Below, one piece after another: positions 8,752 through 17,888 of a stretch of DNA of 64,000 nt (the stretch's first letter is position 1; the number at the start of each line of letters is the position of its first letter). The position numbers were made by a program, and so were the translations under genes. Source of the DNA: Nocardioides jiangsuensis (GTDB lineage Bacteria; Actinomycetota; Actinomycetes; Propionibacteriales; Nocardioidaceae); assembly GCF_019679455.1 (NCBI RefSeq), contig NZ_JAIEZQ010000001.1, positions 1,178,001-1,242,000 on the forward strand. Reading direction: 5' to 3'. The notes under the pieces were generated by a model. That model saw only the letters and a list, made by a program, of their open reading frames with translations, was not told the DNA's origin and did not search any database.

Positions 8752-8778
8752 GTTCGGCGCCGCACGCGGGGCGGATGG
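8752..8778 (-). promoter_or_regulatory. SigK-like ECF promoter of the molybdoenzyme gene
   Basis: Minus-strand CCATCC (8778-8773) and CCGAAC (8757-8752) with a 15-bp spacer, matching the fasciclin promoter in both hexamers, spacing and flanks. The -10 hexamer ends 7 bp before the ATG at 8744, so transcription should begin at or next to the start codon. Confidence 0.6.
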
Positions 8779-8855
8779 GTCTTCGGGACGAAACGGACAC
8801 GCCGCCGCCGGGTGCGACGCCGCCGCCGGCGGGTCGGGCCGGCCGGGCGTCCGGG

Positions 8856-10757
8856 TCAGGCGTGCTCGTCGCCGGTCACCCAGAGCGCGGCGTACGGCGG
8901 CAGCCAGATCGCCCCGTCGTCGCCCACGGTCAGCCGCGCGCGGCGGATGTGGTCGACGCAGGCGGCCGGGTCCAGGCCGAGGTCCGCCAGCCGGTACGCC
9001 GGCAGCGGCCGGTGGTGCTCGGTCACGTTGTAGGCGCCGAGCATCGGGCCGAGCGGGTGGTCGCGCAGCACGAGCAGCACCCCGGAGTCGCTCGGGTCGA
9101 GCGGCTGCGCGCCGACGCTGGCGTGCAGGTGCGGCAGCGCCCGTCGCGCCTGGACCAGGTTGCGCAGCCCGGCGTGGACGCCGGTCTCGTCGTGCGGCGG
9201 CCAGGGCATCCGCGGCCGGTGCGCCCACCGGTTGTCGTCTGCGTGCGCGGGGTCGTGGTCCCACCCGGGGTCGTTGGTCAGGCCGAGCTCGTCGCCCATC
9301 CAGAGCACCGGCAGTCCGCCCCAGCCGAGGGTGAGCGCGTGCGCGAGGAGGATCCGGTCCACCGCGTGCGGGTCGCCGCACTCGAGCCCGGCGAGGCTGG
9401 CCAGGGAGCCGGAGATCCGCCGGTCGCCGGTCTGCTCGTTGTGCTGGAAGACCAGCCCCCGCGCGAAGCTGCCCGGGAAGGCCCCCGAGTAGAAGTCGGA
9501 GAGGAACGACCGGTGCGCGTGCCCGTCGAGACCGACCGCGCGGGCGTCGCCGTCGTCGATCGCCCAGCCGATGTCGTCGTGGCAGCGGGCGTAGGTCACC
9601 CAGGAGGTGCTCGCGGGGATCGCGGGCAGCTGCCGCAGCGCCGCCGTGGCCAGCCGCACGTCGCGGCTCGCGAACATCGACCACAGCTGCACCATCAGCC
9701 CGTTGTGGTAGGCGAGGTCGCTGACCTTGGCGTGGTGCCGCCCCTTGCCCAGGTAGTGCACCAGATCCTGCGGTCCGACGATGGCCTCGGCCTTGAAGAG
9801 CACCGCGGGGCAGGCCATCTTGGCGACCGCCCGCATCGCCTGGGTCAGCGCGTGCACCTCGGGCTGGTTCTGGCAGGCGGTGCCCATCCGCTTCCACAGG
9901 AAGGCGATAGCGTCGAGCCGGAACACCTCCACGCCCTCGTTGGCCAGGTCGAGCACGATGTCGACGTACTCGCAGAACACGTCGGGGTTCGACCAGGCCA
10001 CGTCCCACTGGTAGGCGTTGAACGTGGTCCACACCCAGCCGTCGAGGTCGTCGTCCCAGGTGAAGCTGCCCGGCGCGAAGTCCGGGAACACCTCCGGCAG
10101 GTTCTCCTCGTAGCGGTCGGGGGTCTCCCGGTCGGGGAAGACGTAGAAGTAGTCGCGGTAGCGCTGCTCCCCGCGGCGCGCCCGCACCGCCCACTCGTGC
10201 TGGTCGGCGACGTGGTTGAGGACCAGGTCCAGGCAGACGCTGATCCCGTGGCCCCGCAGCGTCCGGGCGAGGTCGCGCAGGTCGGCCATCGTGCCGAGGT
10301 CCGCGCGCACCGTGCGGTAGTCGGCCACCGCGTAGCCGCCGTCGTTCGGCCCCTCGCGCGGTTCGAGCAGCGGCATCAGGTGCAGGTAGGTGACGCCGAG
10401 CTCGGCGAGGTACGGCGCCCGCGCGGCCACCCCGGCGAGGTCGCCGGCGAACCGGTCCGCGTAGGCGGCGTACCCGAGCATGGTGGGCCGCTGGAACCAG
10501 TCCGGCTCCAGGCTGCGCCGCAGGTCGAGGCGGTGCAGGTCGTCCTCGCGCTCGACGAAGGCCCGGGCGGCGGCCGCGATCACGCGGGACGCCGTGCCGA
10601 ACGGGTCGGGGTAGACGCCGTCCAGGCCGTCGTACAGGTCGGGCCACCAGCGCTCCACGCGCGCCTCGAAGAGCTCGCGCCGGTGGGCGGGCGCGGAGGC
10701 GAGGGCCGGCGCGCAGGCGTCGAGCGGGGCGGCGGGGCGGGGGGCAGGCGGGGGCAT
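8856..10757 (-). CDS. GH13 amylosucrase / sucrose-active alpha-glucosidase-type enzyme
   Basis: 633 residues, the usual amylosucrase length. An N-terminal all-helical region (about 20-95) precedes the (beta/alpha)8 domain. Catalytic residues can be placed: nucleophile Asp282 in [15 protein letters not shown], acid/base Glu324 in LFKAEAIVG and transition-state Asp394 in ARCHDDIGW; region I is DLVLNHV (177-183). The sequence LWKRMGT after the nucleophile and the HDDIGW motif are typical of the amylosucrase subfamily (GH13_4), which makes alpha-glucan from sucrose or hydrolyses sucrose. Synthase cannot be separated from hydrolase by eye. No signal peptide, so cytoplasmic. It stands alone, divergent from a quinone oxidoreductase gene. 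Confidence 0.88.
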   Translation of the reverse strand: MPPPAPRPAAPLDACAPALASAPAHRRELFEARVERWWPDLYDGLDGVYPDPFGTASRVIAAAARAFVEREDDLHRLDLRRSLEPDWFQRPTMLGYAAYADRFAGDLAGVAARAPYLAELGVTYLHLMPLLEPREGPNDGGYAVADYRTVRADLGTMADLRDLARTLRGHGISVCLDLVLNHVADQHEWAVRARRGEQRYRDYFYVFPDRETPDRYEENLPEVFPDFAPGSFTWDDDLDGWVWTTFNAYQWDVAWSNPDVFCEYVDIVLDLANEGVEVFRLDAIAFLWKRMGTACQNQPEVHALTQAMRAVAKMACPAVLFKAEAIVGPQDLVHYLGKGRHHAKVSDLAYHNGLMVQLWSMFASRDVRLATAALRQLPAIPASTSWVTYARCHDDIGWAIDDGDARAVGLDGHAHRSFLSDFYSGAFPGSFARGLVFQHNEQTGDRRISGSLASLAGLECGDPHAVDRILLAHALTLGWGGLPVLWMGDELGLTNDPGWDHDPAHADDNRWAHRPRMPWPPHDETGVHAGLRNLVQARRALPHLHASVGAQPLDPSDSGVLLVLRDHPLGPMLGAYNVTEHHRPLPAYRLADLGLDPAACVDHIRRARLTVGDDGAIWLPPYAALWVTGDEHA

Positions 10758-10859
10758 CGTGTGTCATCCAACCGAACTTCGGGCCGCGGCGGAACCCTCT
10801 GCCCACCGTGGCGGGTGCGCACGACATACTCGGACGCACCCGACACGAGGAGTCTGCTG

Positions 10860-11825
10860 ATGCGCGCTGTCCAGGTCGTCCGGCTCGAGGGGCCGCAGGG
10901 GGTCGACGTGGTCGACGTCCCGGAGCCCGCCGCCGAGGGGAAGGTGCTCGTCGACGTGCACGCCCTCGGGGTCGCCTTCCCCGACCTGCTGCTCTCCGCC
11001 GGCCAGTACCAGCTCAAGCCCGAGCCGCCGTTCACGCTCGGCGTCGACTTCGCCGGCGTGGTGCGGGAGGCCCCGGAGGGCTCCGGTTTCGCCGCCGGGG
11101 ACCGGGTCGCCTGCTGCCTGCCGTACGGCGGCGGCGCCGACGTGGTCGCGATCGACCCGGAGAGCGTCTTCCCGCTGCCGGACTCGATGAGCTTCGAGCA
11201 GGGCGCGGCGCTGCCGATGAACTACCTCACCGCCCAGTTCGCGCTCGCCACCCGCGCCCAGCTGCGCGCGGGCGAGACCGTCCTGGTGCACGGCGCCGCC
11301 GGGGGTGTCGGGACCGCGAGCATCCAGGTCGCCAAGGGGTACGGCGCCCGCACCGTCGCGGTCGTCTCCACCGAGGAGAAGGGCGAGGTGGCCCGCCGCG
11401 CCGGGGCCGACGAGGTGGTCCTCGTCGACGGCTTCGCCAAGGCCGTGAAGGAGCTCACCGGCGGCCGCGGCGTCGACGTGGTTGTCGACGTGGTCGGCGG
11501 CGACCTGATGACGGACTCGCTGCGCTGCCTCGCGCCGCTCGGGCGGCTGCTCGTGGTCGGCTTCACCGCCGGCGCGATCCCCGAGGTGCGGGTGAACCGG
11601 CTGCTGCTCAACAACATCGACGTGCGCGGGGTCGGCTGGGGCGCCTACGCGATGGTGCGGTCCGGGTTCATGCGGAGCCAGTGGGACGAGCTGCTGCCGA
11701 TGATGGAGTCCGGCGTCGTGGACCCGCCGATCGGGTCGACGTACCCGCTCGAGGACGTCCGGGTGGCGCTCACCGACCTCGCTGAGCGTCGGGCGACCGG
11801 AAAGTCCGTTCTGTCCCTGAAGTGA
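10860..11825 (+). CDS. Zinc-independent NADPH:quinone oxidoreductase (MDR superfamily)
   Basis: 321 residues. N-terminal GroES-like domain followed by a Rossmann domain with the nucleotide motif [16 protein letters not shown] (about 143-158). The catalytic zinc ligands of alcohol dehydrogenases are missing, which places it in the quinone reductase (QOR) branch. A strong Shine-Dalgarno (CGAGGAG) precedes the ATG at 10860. Probably soluble and NADPH-dependent; the natural substrate is uncertain. The gene stands between divergent and codirectional neighbours with no functional link visible. Confidence 0.9.
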   Translation: MRAVQVVRLEGPQGVDVVDVPEPAAEGKVLVDVHALGVAFPDLLLSAGQYQLKPEPPFTLGVDFAGVVREAPEGSGFAAGDRVACCLPYGGGADVVAIDPESVFPLPDSMSFEQGAALPMNYLTAQFALATRAQLRAGETVLVHGAAGGVGTASIQVAKGYGARTVAVVSTEEKGEVARRAGADEVVLVDGFAKAVKELTGGRGVDVVVDVVGGDLMTDSLRCLAPLGRLLVVGFTAGAIPEVRVNRLLLNNIDVRGVGWGAYAMVRSGFMRSQWDELLPMMESGVVDPPIGSTYPLEDVRVALTDLAERRATGKSVLSLK

Positions 11826-11851
11826 CGTTTCGCTGAGTAAAGTTCCCCGCC

Positions 11852-13936
11852 ATGGGGGAGCTCCGTCGCACACGCCTGCTCACCCTCGCCCTGACCACGC
11901 TGCTGGTGGTCTCCCCGCTGTCCGCGTGCAGCGCCGGTGACCCGCTGGGGACGCCGCCCGCGCAGGCGGGAGGGGCCGGGGCGAGCTGGGCGCCGGCACC
12001 GGTGGACGTCGACGGCCTGACGTCCCTGGCCAGCGCGGACGCCGCGGGGTTCCGGCTGCACACCGCCGCGGGCGACCGGGCGTTCCTGCCGGGGATGAAC
12101 CTGGGCAGCACCACCCCGCTGCACCAGCCCGGGGAGCTCGCCATCGAGGCGGCCGACTACCGGCGCTGGCTGGCCGGGATGGGCGCCATGGGTGTCCGCG
12201 CGGTGCGGGTCTACACGATCCATCCGCCCGCCTTCTACGACGAGCTTGCCGCCTACAACCGCGCGCACCCGCAGGCGCCGCTGTACCTCGTGCAGGGCGT
12301 CTATCTGCCCGACGAGTCGTACGTCGAGCCCGGCGGCACGCTGTACGACGCCGCGGTGGACGGCGCGTTCGCGCAGGAGCTCCTCGACGCCTCGGCCGCG
12401 GTGCACGGCGACCTCGAGCGCGACCCCGCCCCCGGCCATGCGAGCGGCATCTGGCGCACCGACGTCTCGGCGTGGCTGGCGGCCTGGGTGGTCGGCGTGG
12501 AGTGGGACCCGGCCGGCGTCCGTCGTACCGACACCCGGTTCGCGGACGCGCCCTACACGCCCGGCCGCTACTTCGCCGCCACCCCGGCCGCCACCGCCAC
12601 CGAGCGCTGGCTCGCCGGCCACCTTGACGCGCTGGCGGCGGCCGAGAGCGCGCGCGGCGTCTCGGTGCCGCTGGCCTTCGCCAACTGGCCGACGGCCGAC
12701 CCGCTGACCCACCCCGACGAGCCGAGCCCGCAGGAGGACAGCGTCGGGGTCGACGCCGACCACGTGCTGCCCACCCGGGCCTGGCCCGGCGGCACCTTCG
12801 CCAGCTTCCACGCCTACCCGTACTTCCCGGACTTCCTGCGCCACGAGGAGCGGCTGCGCGCCTTCCGCGTCGACGGCGAGCCCGACGCGTACGCCGGCTA
12901 CCTGTCCGCGCTCGACGAGCACTTCACCCGGATGCCGGTGATGGTCACCGAGTTCGGGGTGCCGTCCTCGCTCGGGTCGGCGCACGCCGGCACCAACGGC
13001 CGCGACCAGGGCGGCCACGGCGAGGCCGAGGCGATGGCCACCGACGCCGCGCTGCTCCGGGTCGTGCGGGAGCAGGGGATGGCCGGCGGGTTCGTCTTCT
13101 CCTGGACCGACGAGTGGTTCAAGCGGACCTGGAACACCCAGGCCCACCAGCTCCCCGCCGAGCGGCGCCAGCTCTGGCACGACCCGCTCACCAACGAGCA
13201 GTGGTTCGGCGTGGTGGCCACCGACTCCGCGCGGGTGCCGGACGCCGCCCGGGAGCTGGTGCCCGAGGAGGGGCCGCTGTCCTACGTGCTGGCGGACGCC
13301 GACGCGTCGTACCTGCACCTCGACCTCGCGGTGCGCGGGGAGCTGCCGGCCCGGCTCACGGTCGAGGCCGACACGGTGCCGGGGCCGGAGGCCGCCGACC
13401 ACCGGATCGTGCTCGACCTGGCCGCCGGGGCGGGGCAGGCCTGGGTCCGGGCGGGGCTCGACCCGGTGCGGCTCGACGCGACCTCGCCCGGCGACCTGCC
13501 GCCCGACACGGCGGAGGAGTGGCACCGTTACCGGCTGCTGACCAACCGGACGCTCCGGCTGCACGGCCGGCCGTTGCCCGCCGAGCACCAGGAGGTCGGC
13601 GCGCTGGTCGAGGGCGTCTGGGACCCGGCCGCGCTGGACTATGACAGCCGGGCCACCTGGCAGGTGCTCGACCGGGACGGCGCCGACGACGTGGTCCGGC
13701 TGCGGGTGCCGTGGCCGATGCTCGGCCTCGCGGACCCCTCGAGCCGTACGGCGCTGGGGGAGGGCGTCCCCGCGGCCGCCGTACCCGTGGACGGCCTCGG
13801 GCTCACCTTCGCCGCCGACGGCGCCACGACGTCGATGACCTACACCTGGCCGACCTGGAATCACGTCGAGCACACCGAACGCCTCAAGGACGGCGCCGAG
13901 GTGCTCGCGGCGGCGTTCCGGGACGCGGGCCGCTGA
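11852..13936 (+). CDS. Lipoprotein with a glycoside-hydrolase-like TIM barrel
   Basis: 694 residues. Signal peptide with lipobox LSAC (Cys26), so probably tethered on the outside of the membrane. The central part (about 60-420) looks like a clan GH-A barrel: a conserved strand ending in FLPGMNLG, a possible acid/base glutamate in VVGVEWDP (Glu217) and a nucleophile-like glutamate in VMVTEFGVPS (Glu367), with FSWTDEWFKRTW after it. The C-terminal 200 residues are beta-rich and may bind carbohydrate. Proteins with this layout are annotated mostly as hypothetical in actinobacteria. Substrate is unknown; catalytic assignment is by motif resemblance only. It follows the quinone reductase gene by 26 bp. 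Confidence 0.7.
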   Translation: MGELRRTRLLTLALTTLLVVSPLSACSAGDPLGTPPAQAGGAGASWAPAPVDVDGLTSLASADAAGFRLHTAAGDRAFLPGMNLGSTTPLHQPGELAIEAADYRRWLAGMGAMGVRAVRVYTIHPPAFYDELAAYNRAHPQAPLYLVQGVYLPDESYVEPGGTLYDAAVDGAFAQELLDASAAVHGDLERDPAPGHASGIWRTDVSAWLAAWVVGVEWDPAGVRRTDTRFADAPYTPGRYFAATPAATATERWLAGHLDALAAAESARGVSVPLAFANWPTADPLTHPDEPSPQEDSVGVDADHVLPTRAWPGGTFASFHAYPYFPDFLRHEERLRAFRVDGEPDAYAGYLSALDEHFTRMPVMVTEFGVPSSLGSAHAGTNGRDQGGHGEAEAMATDAALLRVVREQGMAGGFVFSWTDEWFKRTWNTQAHQLPAERRQLWHDPLTNEQWFGVVATDSARVPDAARELVPEEGPLSYVLADADASYLHLDLAVRGELPARLTVEADTVPGPEAADHRIVLDLAAGAGQAWVRAGLDPVRLDATSPGDLPPDTAEEWHRYRLLTNRTLRLHGRPLPAEHQEVGALVEGVWDPAALDYDSRATWQVLDRDGADDVVRLRVPWPMLGLADPSSRTALGEGVPAAAVPVDGLGLTFAADGATTSMTYTWPTWNHVEHTERLKDGAEVLAAAFRDAGR

Positions 13937-13984
13937 GACCTCCCGCGGCGACGCCGCACCGCGTCCCGGCGCGACGGGTCGGGG

Positions 13985-14281
13985 TCAGCCCTCCACGAGG
14001 TGCTGGAACTCCGGGTGCCGCTCGATGTACTCCTTGATGAACGGGCACAGCGGCCGCACCTTCAGGTCCCGCTCCGCGACGTCGGCGAGCGCGCCGCGAG
14101 CCAGCGCCGAGCCGACGCCCTGCCCCTCGACGGCGTCGTCGACCTCGGTGTGGGTGAAGACCACGAGGCCGCCGTGCAGCTCGTACGCCGCGAACCCGGC
14201 GAGCTGCCCGGAGGCGAGGGTCGCCTCGTAGCGGTTCTCGCCCGCGTTGTCCTTGACCGTCACGTCGCTGTCGTCGCTCAT
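13985..14281 (-). CDS. Small GNAT-type acetyltransferase (YjdJ/NATD1-like)
   Basis: 98 residues starting at the ATG at 14281. It matches the short single-domain acetyltransferase family with the acetyl-CoA binding loop EGQGVGSALARGAL (about 52-65) and the C-terminal signature RPLCPFIKEYIERHPEF (76-92). These proteins are minimal N-acetyltransferases of unknown target. It ends 48 bp from the convergent lipoprotein gene and its 5' end is close to the divergent M13 peptidase gene. Confidence 0.88.
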   Translation of the reverse strand: MSDDSDVTVKDNAGENRYEATLASGQLAGFAAYELHGGLVVFTHTEVDDAVEGQGVGSALARGALADVAERDLKVRPLCPFIKEYIERHPEFQHLVEG

Positions 14282-14351
14282 CCGGTCAGTGTGGCATCCC
14301 TCCTGACGAACCCGCGGACCGGCGCGGGGCGCGCGGGCTAAGGTGGCGGAC

Positions 14352-16304
14352 GTGACGATTCTCGATGACGCCGAAGACGGCATGAACCCGGACATCCGCC
14401 CCCAGGACGACCTTTTCGGGCACGTGAACGGGACCTGGCTCGCCACCTCCGAGATCCCCTCGGACCGCTCCAGCTGGGGACCGTTCGTGATGCTCGCCGA
14501 CGAGGCCGAGACCCGGGTCAAGGCGATCATCGAGAGCGCGGCGGCCGGCGAGGTCGGCGGCGAGAACGGCCGCAAGATCGGCGACCTGTTCGCCAGCTTC
14601 ATGGACCAGGATCGGATCGAGGAGCTCGGCGTCGAGCCGGTGCTCCCGGCGCTCACGGCGGCGGCGAAGATCGCCGACACCAGCGAGCTGGTCCGGTTCG
14701 TCGGCGAGGTGGAGCGCGTCGGCGGCGGCGGCCTGTTCGGGTCGTACGTCGACACCGACGACCGCAACTCCGACCGGTACCTGGTCAACATCCTCCAGGG
14801 CGGCCTCGGCCTGCCCGACGAGTCCTACTACCGCGAGGACAAGTTCGCCGACATCCGCGCCGCCTACGTCGCGCACCTGACCCGGATGTGGGCGCTGGTG
14901 GGCCGCGACGACGCCGACGTGGCCGCGCTGACCGTGCTCGACGTGGAGACCCGCCTGGCGCAGGGCCACTGGGAGCGCGCGGAGACCCGCGATGTCATCA
15001 AGACCTACAACCTGACCTCGCTCGAGGAGCTGGTCGCGCTCGCGCCGAACGTCGACTGGGCCGCGTGGTCGGAGGGCCTCGGCGCCCCCGACGGGGCGTT
15101 CGCGGAGACGATCGTCCGCCAGCCGAGCTACCTCACCCACCTGTCCACCGCGCTCGAGGAGATCCCGGTCGAGCAGTGGCGCGAGTGGCTGGGCATGCGG
15201 GTCATCCGCCGCGCGGCGCCGTACCTGCCCTCCGCCTTCGTCGCGGAGAACTTCGACTTCTACGGCCGCACGCTCAACGGCACCCCCGAGCTGCGCGCCC
15301 GCTGGAAGCGCGGCGTCTCCCTGGTCGAGGGCGCCCTCGGCGAGGCCGTCGGCGAGGTGTACGTCGCCCGGCACTTCCCGCCGACCTCGAAGGCGATCAT
15401 GGACGACCTGGTCGCCAACCTGATCGAGGCCTACCGCCGCAACATCGAGAAGCTCGACTGGATGGGCGAGGACACCAAGCAGCGCGCGTTCGAGAAGCTC
15501 ACCACGTTCAACCCCAAGATCGGCTACCCGAAGAAGTTCCGCGACTACTCCAGCCTGAAGATCGTCGCCGACGACCTGATGGCCAACGTCACCGCCGCCG
15601 CGTCCTTCGAGACCGACCGCCAGCTGAACAAGATCGGCTCGCCGGTCGACCGCGACGAGTGGTTCATGCTGCCGCAGACCGTCAACGCCTACTACAACCC
15701 GGGCACCAACGAGATCTGCTTCCCCGCCGGTATCCTCCAGCGGCCGTTCTTCGACCCCGAGGCGGACCCGGCCGAGAACTACGGCGGCATCGGCTCGGTC
15801 ATCGGCCACGAGATCGGCCACGGCTTCGACGACCAGGGCTCGCAGTACGACGGCCAGGGCAACCTGAACGAGTGGTGGACCGAGGCCGACCGGGCCGCGT
15901 TCAAGCAGAAGTCCGACGCGCTGATCGCGCAGTACGACGGGTTCGAGCCGCGCGACCTGCCCGGCGAGCGGGTCAACGGCGCCCTGACCGTGGGCGAGAA
16001 CATCGGCGACCTCGGCGGCCTGACCATCGCGCACAAGGCCTACCTGATCAGCCTCGACGGGCAGGAGCCCCCGGTGATCGACGGGAGGAGCGGTTCGCAG
16101 CGGGTGTTCATGAACTGGGCCTACGCGTGGCGGACCAAGCGCCGCAAGGAGCAGGCCCGGCAGTTCCTCACCACCGACCCGCACAGCCCCGCGGAGTTCC
16201 GCGCGAACATCGTGCGCAACCTCGACGAGTTCCACGACGCCTTCGGCACGCAGCCGGGGGACGGCCTGTGGCTCGACCCGGAGGACCGCGTCAGGATCTG
16301 GTGA
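14352..16304 (+). CDS. M13-family zinc metalloendopeptidase (PepO/neprilysin type)
   Basis: 650 residues. The zinc-binding motif HEIGH lies at about 486-490 within VIGHEIGHGFDDQG, the third ligand Glu is in ENIGDLGG (about 549), and the C-terminus ends in the family-typical PEDRVRIW. Upstream is the substrate-backbone motif NAYYNPGTNEICFPAGIL. There is no signal peptide or TM helix, so it is probably cytoplasmic, like other actinobacterial members. The GTG at 14352 was chosen because AAGGTGG lies just upstream; another GTG at 14343 is possible and would add three residues. Confidence 0.93.
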   Translation: MTILDDAEDGMNPDIRPQDDLFGHVNGTWLATSEIPSDRSSWGPFVMLADEAETRVKAIIESAAAGEVGGENGRKIGDLFASFMDQDRIEELGVEPVLPALTAAAKIADTSELVRFVGEVERVGGGGLFGSYVDTDDRNSDRYLVNILQGGLGLPDESYYREDKFADIRAAYVAHLTRMWALVGRDDADVAALTVLDVETRLAQGHWERAETRDVIKTYNLTSLEELVALAPNVDWAAWSEGLGAPDGAFAETIVRQPSYLTHLSTALEEIPVEQWREWLGMRVIRRAAPYLPSAFVAENFDFYGRTLNGTPELRARWKRGVSLVEGALGEAVGEVYVARHFPPTSKAIMDDLVANLIEAYRRNIEKLDWMGEDTKQRAFEKLTTFNPKIGYPKKFRDYSSLKIVADDLMANVTAAASFETDRQLNKIGSPVDRDEWFMLPQTVNAYYNPGTNEICFPAGILQRPFFDPEADPAENYGGIGSVIGHEIGHGFDDQGSQYDGQGNLNEWWTEADRAAFKQKSDALIAQYDGFEPRDLPGERVNGALTVGENIGDLGGLTIAHKAYLISLDGQEPPVIDGRSGSQRVFMNWAYAWRTKRRKEQARQFLTTDPHSPAEFRANIVRNLDEFHDAFGTQPGDGLWLDPEDRVRIW

Positions 16305-16340
16305 GGCGGGACACCGCGAGACACCGGGGAGGTGACGAGC

Positions 16341-17225
16341 GTGCGGGGACGACGGGTGCCGACCGCTGACTCGCGGCGCGCCCTGCCTGCGACCGCCCTG
16401 CTCGTGCTGCTCCTGCCTGCGGTCGCCTCCTGCGGCCAGGACGTCTCCGCCTCGGCCGAGCCGACCCCCGCGGCGCAGGCGCCCACGGCCTCCCCGACGG
16501 GGGCCGCGACCGTGGGTCCGGGCCGGCCCGGCTCGCCGCCCCCGCGCGCGACGCCCCGCAGCCCGGCCCCCGAGCGCGGGGCCCGGGACGTGCGCGGTGG
16601 CGGGTTCGCCACGTCGGTGCCCGGCAGCGACGCCCCCGACCGCAAGGCCGACACCGGCCCCGTGTTCGCGCTCGGCGAGGACGGGCCGGACCTCGAGGAG
16701 ATCGAGCGGCTGGTCGAGGCGGTGGAGCGGATCGCCGCGCAGCAGGCCACGGAGGACCCCCTGGCCACCGGCGGCTCCATGGCCGCGGCGGTGGGCACGT
16801 TCAGCTACCGGTACTTCGCCGACGGCACGGTCGCCCCGGACCCGGCGTGGGTCGCCGCCAACATCCGCACCGAGCAGGTCCCGATCCTCGGCGCCGTCAC
16901 CGGGCACGAGGTGCTGTTCCCCCAGCTGCGCGGGGCCCTGGAGGAGGTGGTCGCCCGCGGCCTCGCGGACAGCATCGACCCCGACCAGTTCGGCGGCTGC
17001 TACGTGCCCCGGTTCATCGGCCGCGACCCCGCGCAGGGGCTCTCCCTGCACACCTGGGGGATCGCGGTGGACCTCAACGTGCCGGGCAACCAGCGCGGGA
17101 CCGTCGGCGAGATGGACCGGACCGTGGTGGACATCTTCCAGCGATGGGGCTTCGCCTGGGGCGGCGACTGGGGCTACACCGACCCCATGCACTTCGAGCT
17201 CGCGCGCCTGGTCCGGGCCCGGTAG
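16341..17225 (+). CDS. Lipoprotein M15 peptidase (D-Ala-D-Ala carboxypeptidase-like)
   Basis: 294 residues from the GTG at 16341, which sits 8 bp behind a near-ideal GGAGGTGA. A short signal peptide with lipobox VASC (Cys31) is followed by a long Pro/Ala/Ser-rich linker and a C-terminal M15 domain. Zinc-site residues are visible: His237 and Asp244 in SLHTWGIAVDL, and His284 in the DPMHFEL motif. Such enzymes trim peptidoglycan peptides in the cell wall. It follows the M13 peptidase by 36 bp on the same strand and may share its transcript. Confidence 0.87.
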   Translation: MRGRRVPTADSRRALPATALLVLLLPAVASCGQDVSASAEPTPAAQAPTASPTGAATVGPGRPGSPPPRATPRSPAPERGARDVRGGGFATSVPGSDAPDRKADTGPVFALGEDGPDLEEIERLVEAVERIAAQQATEDPLATGGSMAAAVGTFSYRYFADGTVAPDPAWVAANIRTEQVPILGAVTGHEVLFPQLRGALEEVVARGLADSIDPDQFGGCYVPRFIGRDPAQGLSLHTWGIAVDLNVPGNQRGTVGEMDRTVVDIFQRWGFAWGGDWGYTDPMHFELARLVRAR

Positions 17226-17258
17226 TCGGCCCCGGGCACGGCCCGGCCGTTCGCCGGG

Positions 17259-17759
17259 TCAGTCGTTCGCCGGGCCGAGCACGCGCTCGATCGCCTCGGT
17301 GATGCGCGGGTCGTCGGGGACCACGCTCGGGTTCCACCGGGCGACGACCTTGCCGTCGCCGTCGAGCAGGAACTTCTCGAAGTTCCACGCGATGTCCCCG
17401 GTGCGGCCCTGCTCGTCGGGGACGTCCACCAGGTCGGCGTACACCGGGTGCCGGCCGCCGCCGTTCACCTCGATTTTCTCGGTCATCGGGAAGGTGACGC
17501 CGTACGTCGCCGAGCAGAACTCCGCGATCTCCTCCGACGACCCCGGCTCCTGGCCGCCGAACTGGTTGCAGGGCAGGCCGACCACGGTGAAGCCACGACC
17601 GGCGTACCGCTCGTGGACCTCCTCCAGGGCGGTGTACTGCGGGGTGAGGCCGCACTTCGAGGCGACGTTGACGAGCAGCGCCGGCCGGCCGCCGGTGATC
17701 TCGCCGACGGTGGCCGGGGTGCCGTCGAGCCGGGCGATCGGGGTGTCGAGGAGAGCCAT
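17259..17759 (-). CDS. Glutathione-peroxidase family thiol peroxidase
   Basis: 166 residues. Peroxidatic cysteine Cys36 in NVASKCGLTPQY replaces the selenocysteine of animal enzymes. The tetrad partners are also visible: Gln70 in PCNQFGGQEP, and the Trp and Asn in IAWNFEKFL. Bacterial members usually use thioredoxin to reduce hydroperoxides. A single complete domain of normal length in the cytoplasm. Convergent with the M15 gene and divergent from an APC permease gene. Confidence 0.94.
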   Translation of the reverse strand: MALLDTPIARLDGTPATVGEITGGRPALLVNVASKCGLTPQYTALEEVHERYAGRGFTVVGLPCNQFGGQEPGSSEEIAEFCSATYGVTFPMTEKIEVNGGGRHPVYADLVDVPDEQGRTGDIAWNFEKFLLDGDGKVVARWNPSVVPDDPRITEAIERVLGPAND

Positions 17760-17780
17760 GACCCCCAGGCTAGCCAGGGG

Positions 17781-17815
17781 CTGAACCCGGCAGGCACGGC
17801 TCGTGCAGGTTTCAG
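17781..17815. promoter_or_regulatory. Imperfect dyad between peroxidase and permease genes
   Basis: An outer CTGAACC / GGTTTCAG pair (one bulge) encloses a GCACG-GCT-CGTGC stem. It lies in the 129-bp divergent region between the glutathione peroxidase start (17759) and the permease start (17889). It could be an operator or an RNA hairpin; there is no further evidence. Confidence 0.35.
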
Positions 17816-17888
17816 GCGCGCTCGGGGTGGAGAGCCTGACCCCACCGAGGGGTGGCCGGACGCCACCCGGCAAGGGGGAAAGACCGCC

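Noticed and set aside
6202-10839. 1545-residue minus-strand open frame covering several genes
   Set aside because: It is the fasciclin reading frame extended upstream through the molybdoenzyme and amylosucrase genes in a GC-rich shadow frame; only the last 230 codons (6894 to 6202) have a start, signal peptide and domain.
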